NCBI GenBank assembly: GCA_030407315.1
Contig: JALQPE010000046.1
Span: 1 to 64,000 of the forward strand
DNA length: 64,000 bases
From: Asparagopsis taxiformis
Lineage: Eukaryota; Rhodophyta; Florideophyceae; Bonnemaisoniales; Bonnemaisoniaceae
Reading direction: 5' to 3'
Below the pieces are notes generated by a model that made no database searches, was not told the DNA's origin, and was given only the letters and a program-made list of their open reading frames with translations. Each line of letters begins with the position of its first letter. Positions within the stretch are counted from its first letter, which is position 1. Below are positions 37,626 through 48,117 of the stretch, in pieces. The position numbers were made by a program, and so were the translations under genes.

Positions 37626-39104
37626 CTATCTACACATTCGCCAAACAATATCACACAGAGCATCTCTCTTTCTAGACGATACTATCTTTCGCCTTCCTAA
37701 CTGCATTTCACTGCATCCCAGATTCATCTCTTTCGCTTGAGTATACCACTTAGCTATGTCTTCTACAATCTCCTTTCCATCTCTTGGAGTACTTATCTCG
37801 GTCAAACCAACTCTGTTCTCCCCTTTTTCTATGCAGAAGTTATGTAGTTTCATACACAGACACACAATTCGAATGTTTCGTGTTAAAGAAAACTCTAGTG
37901 CGCTGCGTAATATTCTCCAGCGCGCTACAAGCATTCCAAAAGATTGTTCAACATGTACCCTGAGTGAGGATAGAAAGTAGTTGAAAATACGCTCTTTGAC
38001 CGTACATTGTGAAGAAGGGTAGGGTGTTATCATCGAATTATCGCAAATGTATGCTTCATCCCCGCATATCCAATATTCATCCTTTAGTATACCTTGATTC
38101 AAATACTGAGCCAAACCAGAAACAGAATGAGCCAAGGAATCGTGCGTAGAGCCTACACATCGCGCAGAGAAACTACGAAATCGATATTTCGAGTCTACCA
38201 TCGCTTGTACCGGCAGGGCGTAATACCCTTTCCTGCAGTAAAAAGCAGCCGGTCTCTGCTTTCTCCCTGGTTTCGTAATTGCGATAGAAATCCCATCTAG
38301 TGCTCCCATGCATCCGCTAAGTGGGCTAGGATTTCTGCGAGACATTTTGAAGTCGAAGGCAATTTCATCAAGATGTATAGAATCTGAAGGCAATCCGGGG
38401 AGCTTCAAAACCTCCATGAGCTCCGCACAAGTCTCATGAAATACCTTGTAAATACAACTGACTGATAACCTGAAACTAATCCTCTGATCCAGATAGCTCC
38501 CACCTGCGAGCATCCGCAATGTTATAGCTAGTCGCACTTCGGTACTGACTTGCCTCTTGTTTCTGTGATTTCTCTTCGATCTGGGTTTACTGTTTTCAAG
38601 AAGATCAACAAGGCAGTAGAATGATTTCCTGCTCATTCTAAACACCCGACTAAAGTCTGCGGATCCCAAGAAATTAGTTGGAGTTTCAAGGTCAGGAATA
38701 CATCTGTGATGTTGGTTTTTTGGCGGATCCGTAGTAGTAGCGTGCTTCAAATCATGAACTCCGTGTTCGCAAAGCAGGAACCAAAGCATTATTATCAACA
38801 TGGCTTCATCTGCATTATCGTCGGAGTCGGAAATATCTGAAATTTCGCGTATCAACGGAGTGGTCTGTTCCATCTGTATTTCGTATGAGTAATTGGAATG
38901 CGGGGTGGAGTTCGGGGGGTTCCACAGGGTTGTGTGATGGAACGGCAAAGTGTTGGTGTGATGATTCAAATGATAGACAGTCTGTATTTGTTCTGGGAGG
39001 TTCTTGGGGAGCCTGGGATACTGAAGAACACCTCGCACCGAGTCGGTTTTCTTCAGCTGGAACCAGTAGTGGCAGGACAAGTGGAGAGGTTCTGTAGTTT
39101 TCAC
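37626..39104 (-). CDS. PIF/Harbinger DDE transposase (DDE_Tnp_4 type)
   Basis: 492 codons from the first Met, but the first ~80 lie inside the inverted repeat. The Met near 38874 (M-E-Q-T-T-P) is the more likely start, giving ~415 residues. An N-terminal helical region is followed by a helix-turn-helix-like segment (~165-215). The DDE catalytic triad is visible: A-L-D-G-I (first Asp), G-D-E-A-Y (second Asp) and V-E-Q-S-F-G-M-L (Glu). Spacing and the V-E-x-x-F-G-x-L-x-x-R-W signature fit the IS5/Harbinger family. It cuts and pastes DNA at TWA targets with its partner protein. It is intact here while the partner gene is disrupted. It converges with the accessory gene. Confidence 0.92.
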   Translation of the reverse strand: MKTTEPLHLSCHYWFQLKKTDSVRGVLQYPRLPKNLPEQIQTVYHLNHHTNTLPFHHTTLWNPPNSTPHSNYSYEIQMEQTTPLIREISDISDSDDNADEAMLIIMLWFLLCEHGVHDLKHATTTDPPKNQHHRCIPDLETPTNFLGSADFSRVFRMSRKSFYCLVDLLENSKPRSKRNHRNKRQVSTEVRLAITLRMLAGGSYLDQRISFRLSVSCIYKVFHETCAELMEVLKLPGLPSDSIHLDEIAFDFKMSRRNPSPLSGCMGALDGISIAITKPGRKQRPAAFYCRKGYYALPVQAMVDSKYRFRSFSARCVGSTHDSLAHSVSGLAQYLNQGILKDEYWICGDEAYICDNSMITPYPSSQCTVKERIFNYFLSSLRVHVEQSFGMLVARWRILRSALEFSLTRNIRIVCLCMKLHNFCIEKGENRVGLTEISTPRDGKEIVEDIAKWYTQAKEMNLGCSEMQLGRRKIVSSRKRDALCDIVWRMCR

Positions 39105-39218
39105 ACTTCATTATTTATCAAAACCACTACTCCATCGTAATATTATCTCCCAATGATATCCTTCTATTTCCTGTTTGCGTGCGAGCAAGCAAGCAGAATC
39201 GAGTTCGAAGAAAGGCCC
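38891..39218. repeat. Harbinger right terminal inverted repeat
   Basis: Partner of 21643-21969. It includes the 5' end of the transposase frame, so the transposase promoter and leader lie within the repeat. Confidence 0.9.
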
Positions 39219-39363
39219 TAAATCTTCGACAATGTGAAACCCAACCATCGTAAGTTTCTATTTGTCCACCTGTCCGAATCATTATTGTGCGTGGATGGGC
39301 GAAATAGTGCAATGCCACTGGCTGGGCACATACACTCGGATGCCTTTACCCTGAGGGTACTAT

Positions 39364-39646
39364 AAATTTCTTCTGAGATGGAAAACTTTTTTGTCGGAAA
39401 GACGCCTCAGCGGGTTTCATGGTTTGGCAGGGCTGAACACTTTGAGAAAGTCAAACTTTGGAGCCGCTAGATCACATCATCGGTTCTTCTATCTTTATGG
39501 CTTCCTGAACACCATTAAACGCAGAAAAGTTGCAAAAAAAATTTTTTCAAGTCGAACCGAATGAACAAAGGCTGTTTTTTCGTAATTTTTGGCCAATTTT
39601 CTCGACCTCATATGAGGAAATTTGCTTGTCCGATAGACACTAGATC
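39364..39646. repeat. Dispersed repeat, copy 2 (first copy 3331-3598)
   Basis: Same orientation as copy 1, again with the CCTCATATGAGG core (39606-39617). The flanks differ completely from copy 1, so it is dispersed and not part of a longer duplication. Confidence 0.7.
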
Positions 39647-40531
39647 ATGGGGTTGATGGCCGTCTCATCACGCGCCGTTACTGCAAGAGAGATGACGACG
39701 CCGAATGGCGGCAATTGCGGCAACGGGACAGACTACCCTCGAGGGTACTGGGCTTTTAGAATACAATCTACTATGTGGTACATGCGATGGTTCATAAAAG
39801 GTTGTATCGCATGATCATTGCACTGCAGGATACGAAGGATATCACTCTGAGCCCAATAAGGCGAGAAGTCTCATCATCAATTTCAAGCAGAGATATAGGG
39901 GAAAAGTAGGAGGTTTGTTTTTCTGTTGTAATCGCTGCGTGCACTCGATTTCATGATCTCGTCTCGCCAGTTTATTGCCATTGTCAATCCTCTGTGTTAT
40001 ACAATTCTGAGCTGAGGCCGCCGACGATGCGGTCCCATTGGATAGCTGTATTAGTTTAGCATCCTGACACGATTCAAGACACCCAACTTGTCACCCACCA
40101 CCGCCTGAGCACCATACTTTGACAGTGACATCAGTTCCAACTAAATTAGTCCAGCATCAAAGAAAAAACAAACGGTTTCCTACAGTGTAGGCTTGCAATT
40201 TTCCTTGCGCAACCCGCAGCTTGGAACGCCTCTGCTTGTGGCGATTGAACCCCAATGGAGAGAAGCCGGGTTCAGAGCAAGACGCACGGTACGATTTTCG
40301 ACGCAGTTGCGTTATTGCGATCGGGTTGTCTCTTCGACAAGACTGAGCATGTCGATGCGATAGTCAACGCACGAGTCATGTGGCGCGTTGTGATTGCATC
40401 TCGAATGGTTGTTTGAGCGATAGCAACTTTGGATACATCCTGTATCGGAATCTCTGTCCGTGCCAGAATCGTTCCCTGCCTCGCTGTCGTTCTCTGGGTA
40501 AAATATCTCCCGCGTGCCTTGATAGCACTAA

Positions 40532-40879
40532 TCAGGCGATATGGTTCGACATCTCTAACAGTCTCTTGTCAACAAGAGCAGTCAGCCCACCATTACTGTT
40601 TATGTTCGTGTTGGCTTCTGGACCAGCCGCAAGTTTCTCGAAACCTGTGACTGGCCTGTGCGCCGCCCGCTCTCCTCCCGCTTCATGTACCCTTTGAACC
40701 GTCACGCGCAGCTTTTTTCTCCATATATCCTGCCGCGAATGGTTTGAGAATAACATGCAGTGCGTCGAGTCCTCGCGCTTTGGAAATTGTATGTTATAGC
40801 TTTCGCCAATGCGAACAAAATTGTTCGGCACTGTGAGTTGGCAGACGAGGGGAGCATGATAATTTTCACGGTCAAACAT
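40532..40879 (-). CDS. Hypothetical ORF, doubtful
   Basis: 115 codons, no recognised domain, signal peptide or membrane helix. Overlapped on the other strand by another short frame. It could be a decayed exon or chance. Confidence 0.2.
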   Translation of the reverse strand: MFDRENYHAPLVCQLTVPNNFVRIGESYNIQFPKREDSTHCMLFSNHSRQDIWRKKLRVTVQRVHEAGGERAAHRPVTGFEKLAAGPEANTNINSNGGLTALVDKRLLEMSNHIA

Positions 40880-41526
40880 ACTCCTAGATGTTTTGGCGTG
40901 CGCGCAAGATAGGAGGAAAAGTTTGGAGATTAGAACGCCAAGTGGACGAATAGGAAGTGCGCCTTACAGGTTTTTCTCACCGCTGATGAGCTGTCAGAAA
41001 AATTTCTACGGGTAATCGAAGTGAGCAATGCGGGTCAGGTAATCGTTGTCTTGATCAGACTTTGCCTCCAATCCAATTTCCGACTTTCTTGACTTGGTTG
41101 TCCTAGAGAACGCATCCCAGTATCAATAGGATTGCGCGCAACCATCGTTGTTTAATCTCGAAGAATATTCCAGAACAACCCTCAGAACAACTGTATACTC
41201 TTAGAGCATACAGTTTTTTTAGTAACAAGACGTCACATGTCTCCCACCGTTTGATTCTGAGCCACTCAATAGCAACACCTACCTCCCATTACCACCTCTG
41301 CGCTCATGTTCTAGCCAATGGTGCAATCTAGATTCATCATTGAGTCCCACGCGCTTCACGGGTGTCGTCGAACCCTACTAGCTTTCATCACGACAGTTTG
41401 CGTATACACCAAATGCTATCGGTTTGATACAATGGTTGGATTATGAGCGATATCTGCAAAAACACATACATCACTACGCTTCCGCACAAACCAGCAATTG
41501 AAAATTTGCACTCAAACCAACCCACC

Positions 41527-42376
41527 ATGTTTCGTCTATCTGCAATCTCACTTTTGCTCACTTACTCTCTCGCCACACCACAGTACAATCTCAATCCTTC
41601 AGTGTACTCCCCTCCAGTCACCAGAATCAACGTAACTTCAATCAGCGATGGTACTGTCCTCTTCTCGCAGAAATTCTACGACGTGCCACCTGCATCCATC
41701 GAGCGCGCTGTACGCTTGGCTTTTCGTACTCCAAGTCCCATAATTACGAATGGTCTCAACATCTACGTTGTAGACACGCCTTTCAATCGCATTCTATTCG
41801 ACGCTCGCGCTTTCAATACCTCAGAGTTTTTTGAAATCGGTATTTTAGGTCAGTTGGTTTGAGCGTTGCGAACATGCAACGTGCCGGAATTCAACCTGAG
41901 AGTATTGGCTCTGCAGTCCTCTCAAACAGGGCATTTTAGAAGTATCACCTAGCCAGATGGTTCTCTGACATATCCAAATGCTAAAGTCTACATTACAAGA
42001 ATAGAGCATGAATTCTGGACAGAAGAACGAGACGCGGACGTTATCCTAGGTAGGTGTCTACTTGACAACCAAATTTCCACCTTTATACTTTCCTTCACAT
42101 TCTTCTGGCATTCGACCCTCACTCCTGTCGCATTTCTATCCAATCATCTCAGCTCTGATTCAGAATGTCTATCTAAGAAGTGTTCTTCCGTATGAGTGTG
42201 CAGGACGTCTTCTTCTAGTTGAATATAATGAGAGCCCTTTGCGACGCGTACGATTCTCTGAAACTCCTGACCATACGCCTGGTCATGCTTCCATTTTGGT
42301 GACTTCTCAAAAACGGAGACTGGTATATTCTGGAGATGTGTTCAGAACAAAGGTATGGAACCAATCTCAGACCATC
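41527..42376 (+). pseudogene. Secreted metallo-beta-lactamase-fold hydrolase, 5' part, decayed
   Basis: Starts at ATG 41527 in a good context (CCACCATG) with a signal peptide (M-F-R-L-S-A-I-S-L-L-L). Frame 1 carries the first strands (S-D-G-T-V-L-F, N-G-L-N-I-Y-V-V-D) and ends at 41862. The sense continues in other frames: A-G-I-Q-P-E-S-I-G-S-A-V-L-S, then the segment where H-x-H-x-D-H should stand (now G-H-F-R-S-I, metal ligands lost), Y-P-N-A-K-V-Y-I and H-E-F-W. In 42062-42391 it reads D-H-T-P-G-H-A-S with Y-S-G-D-V-F. Several frameshifts and a stop make it a pseudogene even without Gypsy-2. Intact relatives hydrolyse lactones or similar substrates using two metal ions. Confidence 0.78.
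42372..42376. repeat. Gypsy-2 target-site duplication CCATC, left
   Basis: CCATC here and at 48118-48122 flank the LTRs perfectly. Confidence 0.95.
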
Positions 42377-42803
42377 TGTAGCGTATTATAGAACTACTAT
42401 CATACTTGAGCAACCAGCGACAATAATGCTGTCATCGGTCAAACGCTCTCCCAAGGAGAATGTCAGGAACAGCGAGTGATGTTCTTGATGACGAGTTGTC
42501 ACATCGGCGACACCGATGTAAGTTAGTTGTTACGGATGCTGGAAATAGCACTGTCTCGCGGAGACAGTGCCACACGTCGCAACAGAGCGACATATACTAG
42601 GCTTAGATTAACTGTCGATTAGAGACAGTATTGACAGAGCCAATAGATGCTCCGTCTCGTCGCCAACTAGGTCAAATCATTGACGACGGCAACGACCGCA
42701 TAGCCATGCCCTGATTAGTATTTAGTCCGCAAGTAACTTTGCTATTCAGTAAAAAGGTATGGAACATCCACCATCAACACAACGCTCTACCAAGACAACC
42801 ACA
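42377..42803 (+). repeat. Gypsy-2 5' LTR
   Basis: 427 bp. Contains a perfect hairpin (10-bp stem GCACTGTCTC, 3-nt loop) at 42548-42570, repeated in the 3' LTR at 47862-47884. No TGG-starting primer site was seen immediately after the LTR. Confidence 0.93.
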
Positions 42804-42952
42804 GTGATCACTTCATCTGCCTTTGAAGAGCGAAACACGCCGTTGGAAGCCGAGCGGTAAGACTATCACGCGTATACGTACCAACATACTGGAAAGGACA
42901 CTCAGAACTTTCAGTGTGGGACAGTTCACGCATCGATATTGTGTGATATTAT

Positions 42953-45900
42953 ATGTCAGCCGAATCTGGAGCCACGGGCAGAGATACACGAAAAAACGTC
43001 ACTATGTCTGCTACTGTTGATCACCCGCGCTTGGTGAAACAAGACCCAAATTCGATACGTATTTTCCTACGGTTATACGACCAATACACCAACGAAGTAT
43101 TGGCCAGAGCTTTACAGCTATCCGGTTCTGAACAACCAGCGGAAGAAGGAAATCCTGTTGACTTAAAATTTTGCGTAGAACCAGAATACCTGGAGTCTGC
43201 CATCGCCTTGGGATTTATCCCAGGTGTCTTGTCATACAGACAATTGGATGATACCACTTTGCGTGCTTTTCTAGACAAAAAAGCAGAAGAATGCAAAGAA
43301 TCAGTAACGTTGTCTTCGCTGGACAACTTTGTGTCCAAAAATCTAAAAATGGACATGCAAGACTCATCTGCGGTATCGCGGATGCAATCGTTGTTTGTGT
43401 CGTATCACACTTTATTACGACAAAATGGCTTATTGTGGGTGATGGATTCGTCACCAAAGGTGGCAGTACATCATGTATTGTCAGCCATTCGGCCTAAAAC
43501 TATGCAGAGCCGTCTAAAAGACGACCTGTCTTTTGCGCACTGCCGGCTTAAGAAAGACTTTAAAGGATTTATGGAACACGCATTGCGATTAGCGGAAGCA
43601 TTCCAACTTATCGATACTGGCCGCAGCTCGCCGATTAACGAGCAGGATACACCTGTCTCTAAAAAGTCAAACAAAGCAGCAGAAAAGGGGAAAGAGAGCA
43701 AGACAGCGTCAAAAGCGAGCAAGCTTGCGCGATTTGTCCCTCTATGCCCATTCAAACTGTGTGTGCCCCACGGGAAACGTCACTACATACAGGACTGCCC
43801 TGCGTCCAACGCAGAACAAAAACAAGAAATGCGTCGCGAATTGGCTGAGCGAAAGGCTCGAGACGGGCCTGCACAGTCAACAAGAGCTCGCAATGCATCA
43901 AGAGAACAAGATAGAAAAGCTGTGTCGGGACGTCTTAGCAACCGGCTTGAGTCAAAACCACGAGATAGGACAGGATGCCAAATTACCATTTCCAACGGAA
44001 TCTCATCGATAGAAACCCGAGGACGCTGCGATGATGGTAGTGACGACAGCCTGGCTTCTCGCAGCGTTGCAGAGAGAGCGGTAGCGATAGGAATTGGTAC
44101 ATTCCTGGACATCAAGCCCGTCACACTGCAGGTCGCTTTACGAAAAGGAAAGCGTGCCGCGACATTCAAGTTTTCAAAAATATGGAAAGTGCCGCGAACG
44201 GTTCTAAACCTTTCCTCAGGCCCACTTGCACTACTTAACACATCTTTTTTGGTGCCAGATGATGAGTTAGCCTGTGAGGAGCTGTTGCTTGGACAGCCCA
44301 TTCTACGCCACTTGCGCATAGATTCTCAAACATTGCTTGAAATGCACCGCACCGCGCTTGACGGAGCAGATTGCGCGCCCGTTGGGAATCCAACGATCCC
44401 GAAAGGTGGCGGCAAGCTCAGCCGCCTAATGGTGGCACGGATCAATCAAGTTCATAACTCAGAGATTGCTGAAGATGCACGCAAGCCTACAGCACAACCT
44501 GTTGATAATAGGAAAAGGCTCGACTACTTTAACCTCAAGAATGAGTCCGACCCTTTTCCGGATCCATCCTTGTTGGATCCAACAGACAGCGAGCAGCAGA
44601 GTGACATAGAAAAATCTGTTTCCGACATGCTTACTCGCGCTCACAATTCCGGTCTTCCTGAAAAATACCACCGGAAACTACAGTCAATCGTGTATCCAAA
44701 CTTTGACAATTTTCGCACTGGCCTGTCCTCTGGACCTCCGGCAGACTTGCCACCCCTGCGAATTGCCCTCACGAAGGACGCCCGGCCGACGAAGATAAAA
44801 CTGCGCAACTACTCGCAAGCGCAGCGTGAATTCTTGACGGAATTTGTGCAGAAGTTAGTCCAAAACGGATTAGCATACCCAAATCCGACTGCAGCTTGGG
44901 CGGCGGCTCCCCTTCTTGTGCCAAAACCGGGCCCTGCAAGATTCAGATTCACAGTTGATTTACGACCTGTGAACAAATTCACGGTGAAACACCAGTTTCC
45001 TATGCCGAACCTAGAACACGCGATGTCTAAGTTGGTCAATTCAAAGTTCTATGCTACATTCGATCTGTCTACAGGATATTGGCAACTTCCTTTACATCCT
45101 GACAGCCAAGAATGTCAGTCATTCTTGACTCCAGATAATGTTTACTCTCCTACTAGAGTGCTGCACGGCACCACAAACGCTGTCGCGCATCTGCAGTCAG
45201 CTCTCACTTCCATCATTCCAACCAACCTCCATTCTCATGTTCTCATATGGCTTGACGATATATTAAGCCATCACACATCGGTCGAGTCATTATTGGACAC
45301 GATTGAAGACATATTTACAATGTTTAAGAAGCACCGCATTCACTTGCACCCGGGCAAGTGCAACTTGTTTGCAACATCAATCACTTGGTGCGGCCGTCTC
45401 ATCTCAAAACACGGCATACGCTTTGACCCGCGACGATTGGATGCACTTCGCACCATGGCTCCGCCTACCACCGGCGCGCATCTGCAACAATTCCTTTGCG
45501 CAATGCAATGGGTGAAATGTTGCATACCGTGTTTTTCTACTATTACGAAGTCACTGCATGACTTCTTACAGAAAGTATACTCACACGCCCCAAAACGCAC
45601 CAAATCTTCTCTCTCGCGAATCACACTGGCTTCTCTCGGATGGGGAGAAGATATGCACAGAGCTTTTGAACACTGCAAGCAAGCACTGGCATCGCAAGTC
45701 ACCGTCAGCCATAGAGATTCGCAGAAACGCTTGTGCGTTTACACCGACGCGTCTGACGAACTTTGGTCAGGCATCATCACACAAGTTCACCACTCTGAAA
45801 TGTGGAAACCACACGCGGAACAGCAGCACGAACCCCTCGCATTCCTCTCTGGACGTTTCAATGATACTCAATTGAGATGGTCTACTCTAGAAAAAGAGTC

Positions 45901-47680
45901 ATTCGCGATTCTTGCAACACTCGAACGGATGCACTGGCTCGTTGCTACACCCGCTGGATTTGATCTCTACACCGATCACAACAACATAATATTCATCTTT
46001 GACCCCCTGTCACTTCTTCCAGACCTCGCTCAAAGCTCTATCAAGAAATTTCTGCGATGGGCAGTACGGATGAGTATGTACAACTATGTATGTATTCACA
46101 TCAAGGGTGAGGATAACGTATGGGCCGATCTATTAGGCAGATGGTCTGCCCCACCGACACTTCGCCGCCTAATCCATATACCGCCTCTAGTTTCTAGTCA
46201 AGACTCGGAATTTGACTGGCCTTCGGACTCTGAAATCATGCGTCTACAACAGAAGCATGCAGATTCACGACCAGCTGGCGTAAGGTGCGTAGAAGGAATA
46301 TGGAATAATAAGGATGGGATCATATGGATACCGGATGACGTGGATGACCTCCACCTCCGCATATGCATAGCAGCTCACACCAGTTGTGGTGGCCATCGTG
46401 GCCGAGATGCAACCGAAAGAGCCATCCGTCGGCATTTCTTCTGGTCCACAATGAAAGCCGATATCAAGACGTTTGTCCAGTCTTGTATTCATTGCATCTC
46501 CACAACCAAGGGAGACAAACAGCCACGCCCATTAGGTGCTGCCCTCCATGGCACCGCACCGAACGACTTACTACAGTTCGACTACTTGGAGATGGCGCCG
46601 AGCAAAAGTGGATGCAAGTATATTCTTCTCCTTCGTGATGACTTTTCGTCATACTGCTGGCTCATACCATTCGCTTCCGCCAACGCGGAGAATGCCGCTG
46701 ACGCTGTCATAGAATGGGCCAGTACATTTACTATTCCAAAGGGACTGATGTCTGACGGGGGTAGTCATTTTAAGAACGAAACAATTCGTCGGGTATGCAA
46801 AGGTCTGAAGGCTCCACACCATTTCACACTCCCCTACACACCTTGGAGTAATGGGAGTGTTGAGAGGCTTGGGAAAGAAGTCCTGCGAGCTTTTCGATCC
46901 ATACTATCGGAACTTCGTCTACGGCCTGAAGAATGGCCAGACCTAGCTCCAATTGTACAGAGTGCTCTAAACAACGCTCCCTCGCCACAACGTCGCAACA
47001 TGGCCCCAATTACTATTTTCTGCGGCTTAAATCCGACTACACCAGTCTGCACATTCAAGAGTTCGTCTACCGGAGCGATCATTACGTTAAGAAACGCTCA
47101 AGAGGAGCTGCAAAGAAGCCTTTCGTCCGTGCAAGAGAAGCTCTTTGAGTTGCACCCACTTGTTCATGATTCTTTAATGTCAAATCGGCAGCGTGCCCGC
47201 ATAGCAGTTTCAAAAGGAAAACTTCCTAACTTTTCTGAAGGAGATTACGTGCTCGTCGCTAGGGAAGAATTCCCTGCTGGCGAGAAACTAAGCTTGCGTT
47301 GGAGAGGTCCCCGACGCATAGTGAAAGCACTATCTGATTATGTTTACAAAGTTGAAGATCTACGGAATGGCGTCTGTGAAGATGTACACGCATGCAGACT
47401 TCGATTCTATTCGGATTCCGCTTTGGACACTACTGCAGTCTTTCCACACGTCCTGAGTTCAGAGACAGGCATGCAGGTTGCAAGACTGATGGGTCTCGAA
47501 AAGACTAAGGATGGGTTAATGGTGCATGTCCGATGGAAAGGCCTATCACCTAACGACGACACTTTAGAGCCTTTACAAAAGGCCTACGAAGACGTGCCGA
47601 GACTTGTTGAGCGACTGCTTGCTCGAGCTTCGGTACCCCGTGGGTTGGTAGCAGAGGCAAAGGAAGCGCTTGACCTCTGA
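42953..47680 (+). CDS. Gypsy-2 Gag-Pol polyprotein with chromodomain
   Basis: 1,575 residues in one frame. Gag capsid-like helical region (~20-230), Lys-rich linker, then an atypical knuckle at ~264 (Cys-X4-Cys-X6-His-X4-Cys). The protease-like domain (~345-460) has D-D-G-S-D in place of D-T/S-G. RT (~600-800): D-L-R-P-V-N-K-F, F-D-L-S-T-G-Y-W-Q-L-P, catalytic W-L-D-D-I at ~765. RNase H (~920-1030) with Y-T-D-A-S and Y-T-D-H-N-N. Integrase (~1120-1310): zinc ligands H, H-R-G-R, C-I-H-C, then DDE at F-D-Y, S-D-G-G-S-H-F and S-V-E-R. A chromodomain-like end (V-R-W-K-G-L, ~1515) follows. Sister in type to Gypsy-3. Gag and Pol are fused without frameshift, so stoichiometry must be set by another means. 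Confidence 0.93.
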   Translation: MSAESGATGRDTRKNVTMSATVDHPRLVKQDPNSIRIFLRLYDQYTNEVLARALQLSGSEQPAEEGNPVDLKFCVEPEYLESAIALGFIPGVLSYRQLDDTTLRAFLDKKAEECKESVTLSSLDNFVSKNLKMDMQDSSAVSRMQSLFVSYHTLLRQNGLLWVMDSSPKVAVHHVLSAIRPKTMQSRLKDDLSFAHCRLKKDFKGFMEHALRLAEAFQLIDTGRSSPINEQDTPVSKKSNKAAEKGKESKTASKASKLARFVPLCPFKLCVPHGKRHYIQDCPASNAEQKQEMRRELAERKARDGPAQSTRARNASREQDRKAVSGRLSNRLESKPRDRTGCQITISNGISSIETRGRCDDGSDDSLASRSVAERAVAIGIGTFLDIKPVTLQVALRKGKRAATFKFSKIWKVPRTVLNLSSGPLALLNTSFLVPDDELACEELLLGQPILRHLRIDSQTLLEMHRTALDGADCAPVGNPTIPKGGGKLSRLMVARINQVHNSEIAEDARKPTAQPVDNRKRLDYFNLKNESDPFPDPSLLDPTDSEQQSDIEKSVSDMLTRAHNSGLPEKYHRKLQSIVYPNFDNFRTGLSSGPPADLPPLRIALTKDARPTKIKLRNYSQAQREFLTEFVQKLVQNGLAYPNPTAAWAAAPLLVPKPGPARFRFTVDLRPVNKFTVKHQFPMPNLEHAMSKLVNSKFYATFDLSTGYWQLPLHPDSQECQSFLTPDNVYSPTRVLHGTTNAVAHLQSALTSIIPTNLHSHVLIWLDDILSHHTSVESLLDTIEDIFTMFKKHRIHLHPGKCNLFATSITWCGRLISKHGIRFDPRRLDALRTMAPPTTGAHLQQFLCAMQWVKCCIPCFSTITKSLHDFLQKVYSHAPKRTKSSLSRITLASLGWGEDMHRAFEHCKQALASQVTVSHRDSQKRLCVYTDASDELWSGIITQVHHSEMWKPHAEQQHEPLAFLSGRFNDTQLRWSTLEKESFAILATLERMHWLVATPAGFDLYTDHNNIIFIFDPLSLLPDLAQSSIKKFLRWAVRMSMYNYVCIHIKGEDNVWADLLGRWSAPPTLRRLIHIPPLVSSQDSEFDWPSDSEIMRLQQKHADSRPAGVRCVEGIWNNKDGIIWIPDDVDDLHLRICIAAHTSCGGHRGRDATERAIRRHFFWSTMKADIKTFVQSCIHCISTTKGDKQPRPLGAALHGTAPNDLLQFDYLEMAPSKSGCKYILLLRDDFSSYCWLIPFASANAENAADAVIEWASTFTIPKGLMSDGGSHFKNETIRRVCKGLKAPHHFTLPYTPWSNGSVERLGKEVLRAFRSILSELRLRPEEWPDLAPIVQSALNNAPSPQRRNMAPITIFCGLNPTTPVCTFKSSSTGAIITLRNAQEELQRSLSSVQEKLFELHPLVHDSLMSNRQRARIAVSKGKLPNFSEGDYVLVAREEFPAGEKLSLRWRGPRRIVKALSDYVYKVEDLRNGVCEDVHACRLRFYSDSALDTTAVFPHVLSSETGMQVARLMGLEKTKDGLMVHVRWKGLSPNDDTLEPLQKAYEDVPRLVERLLARASVPRGLVAEAKEALDL

Positions 47681-47690
47681 GAAAGGGGTG

Positions 47691-48117
47691 TGTAGCGTAT
47701 TATAGAACTACTATCATACTTGAGCAACCAGCGACAATAATGCTGTCATCGGTCAAACGCTCTCCCAAGGAGAATGTCAGGAACAGCGAGTGATGTTCTT
47801 GATGACGAGTTGTCACATCGGCGACACCGATGTAAGTTAGTTGTTACGGATGCTGGAAATAGCACTGTCTCGCGGAGACAGTGCCACACGTCGCAACAGA
47901 GCGACATATACTAGGCTTAGATTAACTGTCGATTAGAGACAGTATTGACAGAGCCAATAGATGCTCCGTCTCGTCGCCAACTAGGTCAAATCATTGACGA
48001 CGGCAACGACCGCATAGCCATGCCCTGATTAGTATTTAGTCCGCAAGTAACTTTGCTATTCAGTAAAAAGGTATGGAACATCCACCATCAACACAACGCT
48101 CTACCAAGACAACCACA
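47691..48117 (+). repeat. Gypsy-2 3' LTR
   Basis: 427 bp, matching the 5' LTR throughout. Followed by CCATC. Confidence 0.93.

Larger units (their letters stand above)
21643..39218. mobile_element. PIF/Harbinger DNA transposon, split by Gypsy-1
   Basis: Bounded by nearly perfect inverted repeats (21643-21969 and 38891-39218) beginning GGGCCTTTCTTCGAACTCG and flanked by TAA duplications. It carries two convergent genes: a plus-strand accessory protein (~22425-23721, ending at 37423) and a minus-strand DDE transposase (37626-39104). The Ty3/gypsy element at 23722-37393 sits in the accessory gene. Without that insertion the transposon would be about 3.9 kb. The two-gene layout and the TAA duplication match the superfamily. 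The ~327-bp inverted repeats are much longer than the short ends typical of Harbinger. Confidence 0.9.
39219..41526. other. Spacer with dispersed repeat, no recognised gene
   Basis: Begins with the right TAA duplication (39219-39221). Copy 2 of the dispersed repeat lies at 39364-39646. Open frames at 40380-40697 (plus) and 40532-40879 (minus, 115 residues, listed separately) overlap each other and show no domain. The ~90 bp before 41527 would be the promoter and leader of the metallo-beta-lactamase-fold gene. Confidence 0.4.
42377..48117 (+). mobile_element. Gypsy-2, intact Ty3/gypsy LTR retrotransposon
   Basis: 5,741 bp with two 427-bp LTRs (42377-42803, 47691-48117; TGTAGCG...CCACA) that look identical, 5-bp CCATC duplications, one uninterrupted 1,575-codon gag-pol, and a purine tract (GAGAAAGGGGTG, 47679-47690) right before the 3' LTR. 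The polyprotein stops 10 bp before that LTR. Inserted in the metallo-beta-lactamase-fold pseudogene. An intact ORF and matching LTRs indicate recent, possibly ongoing, activity. Confidence 0.95.
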
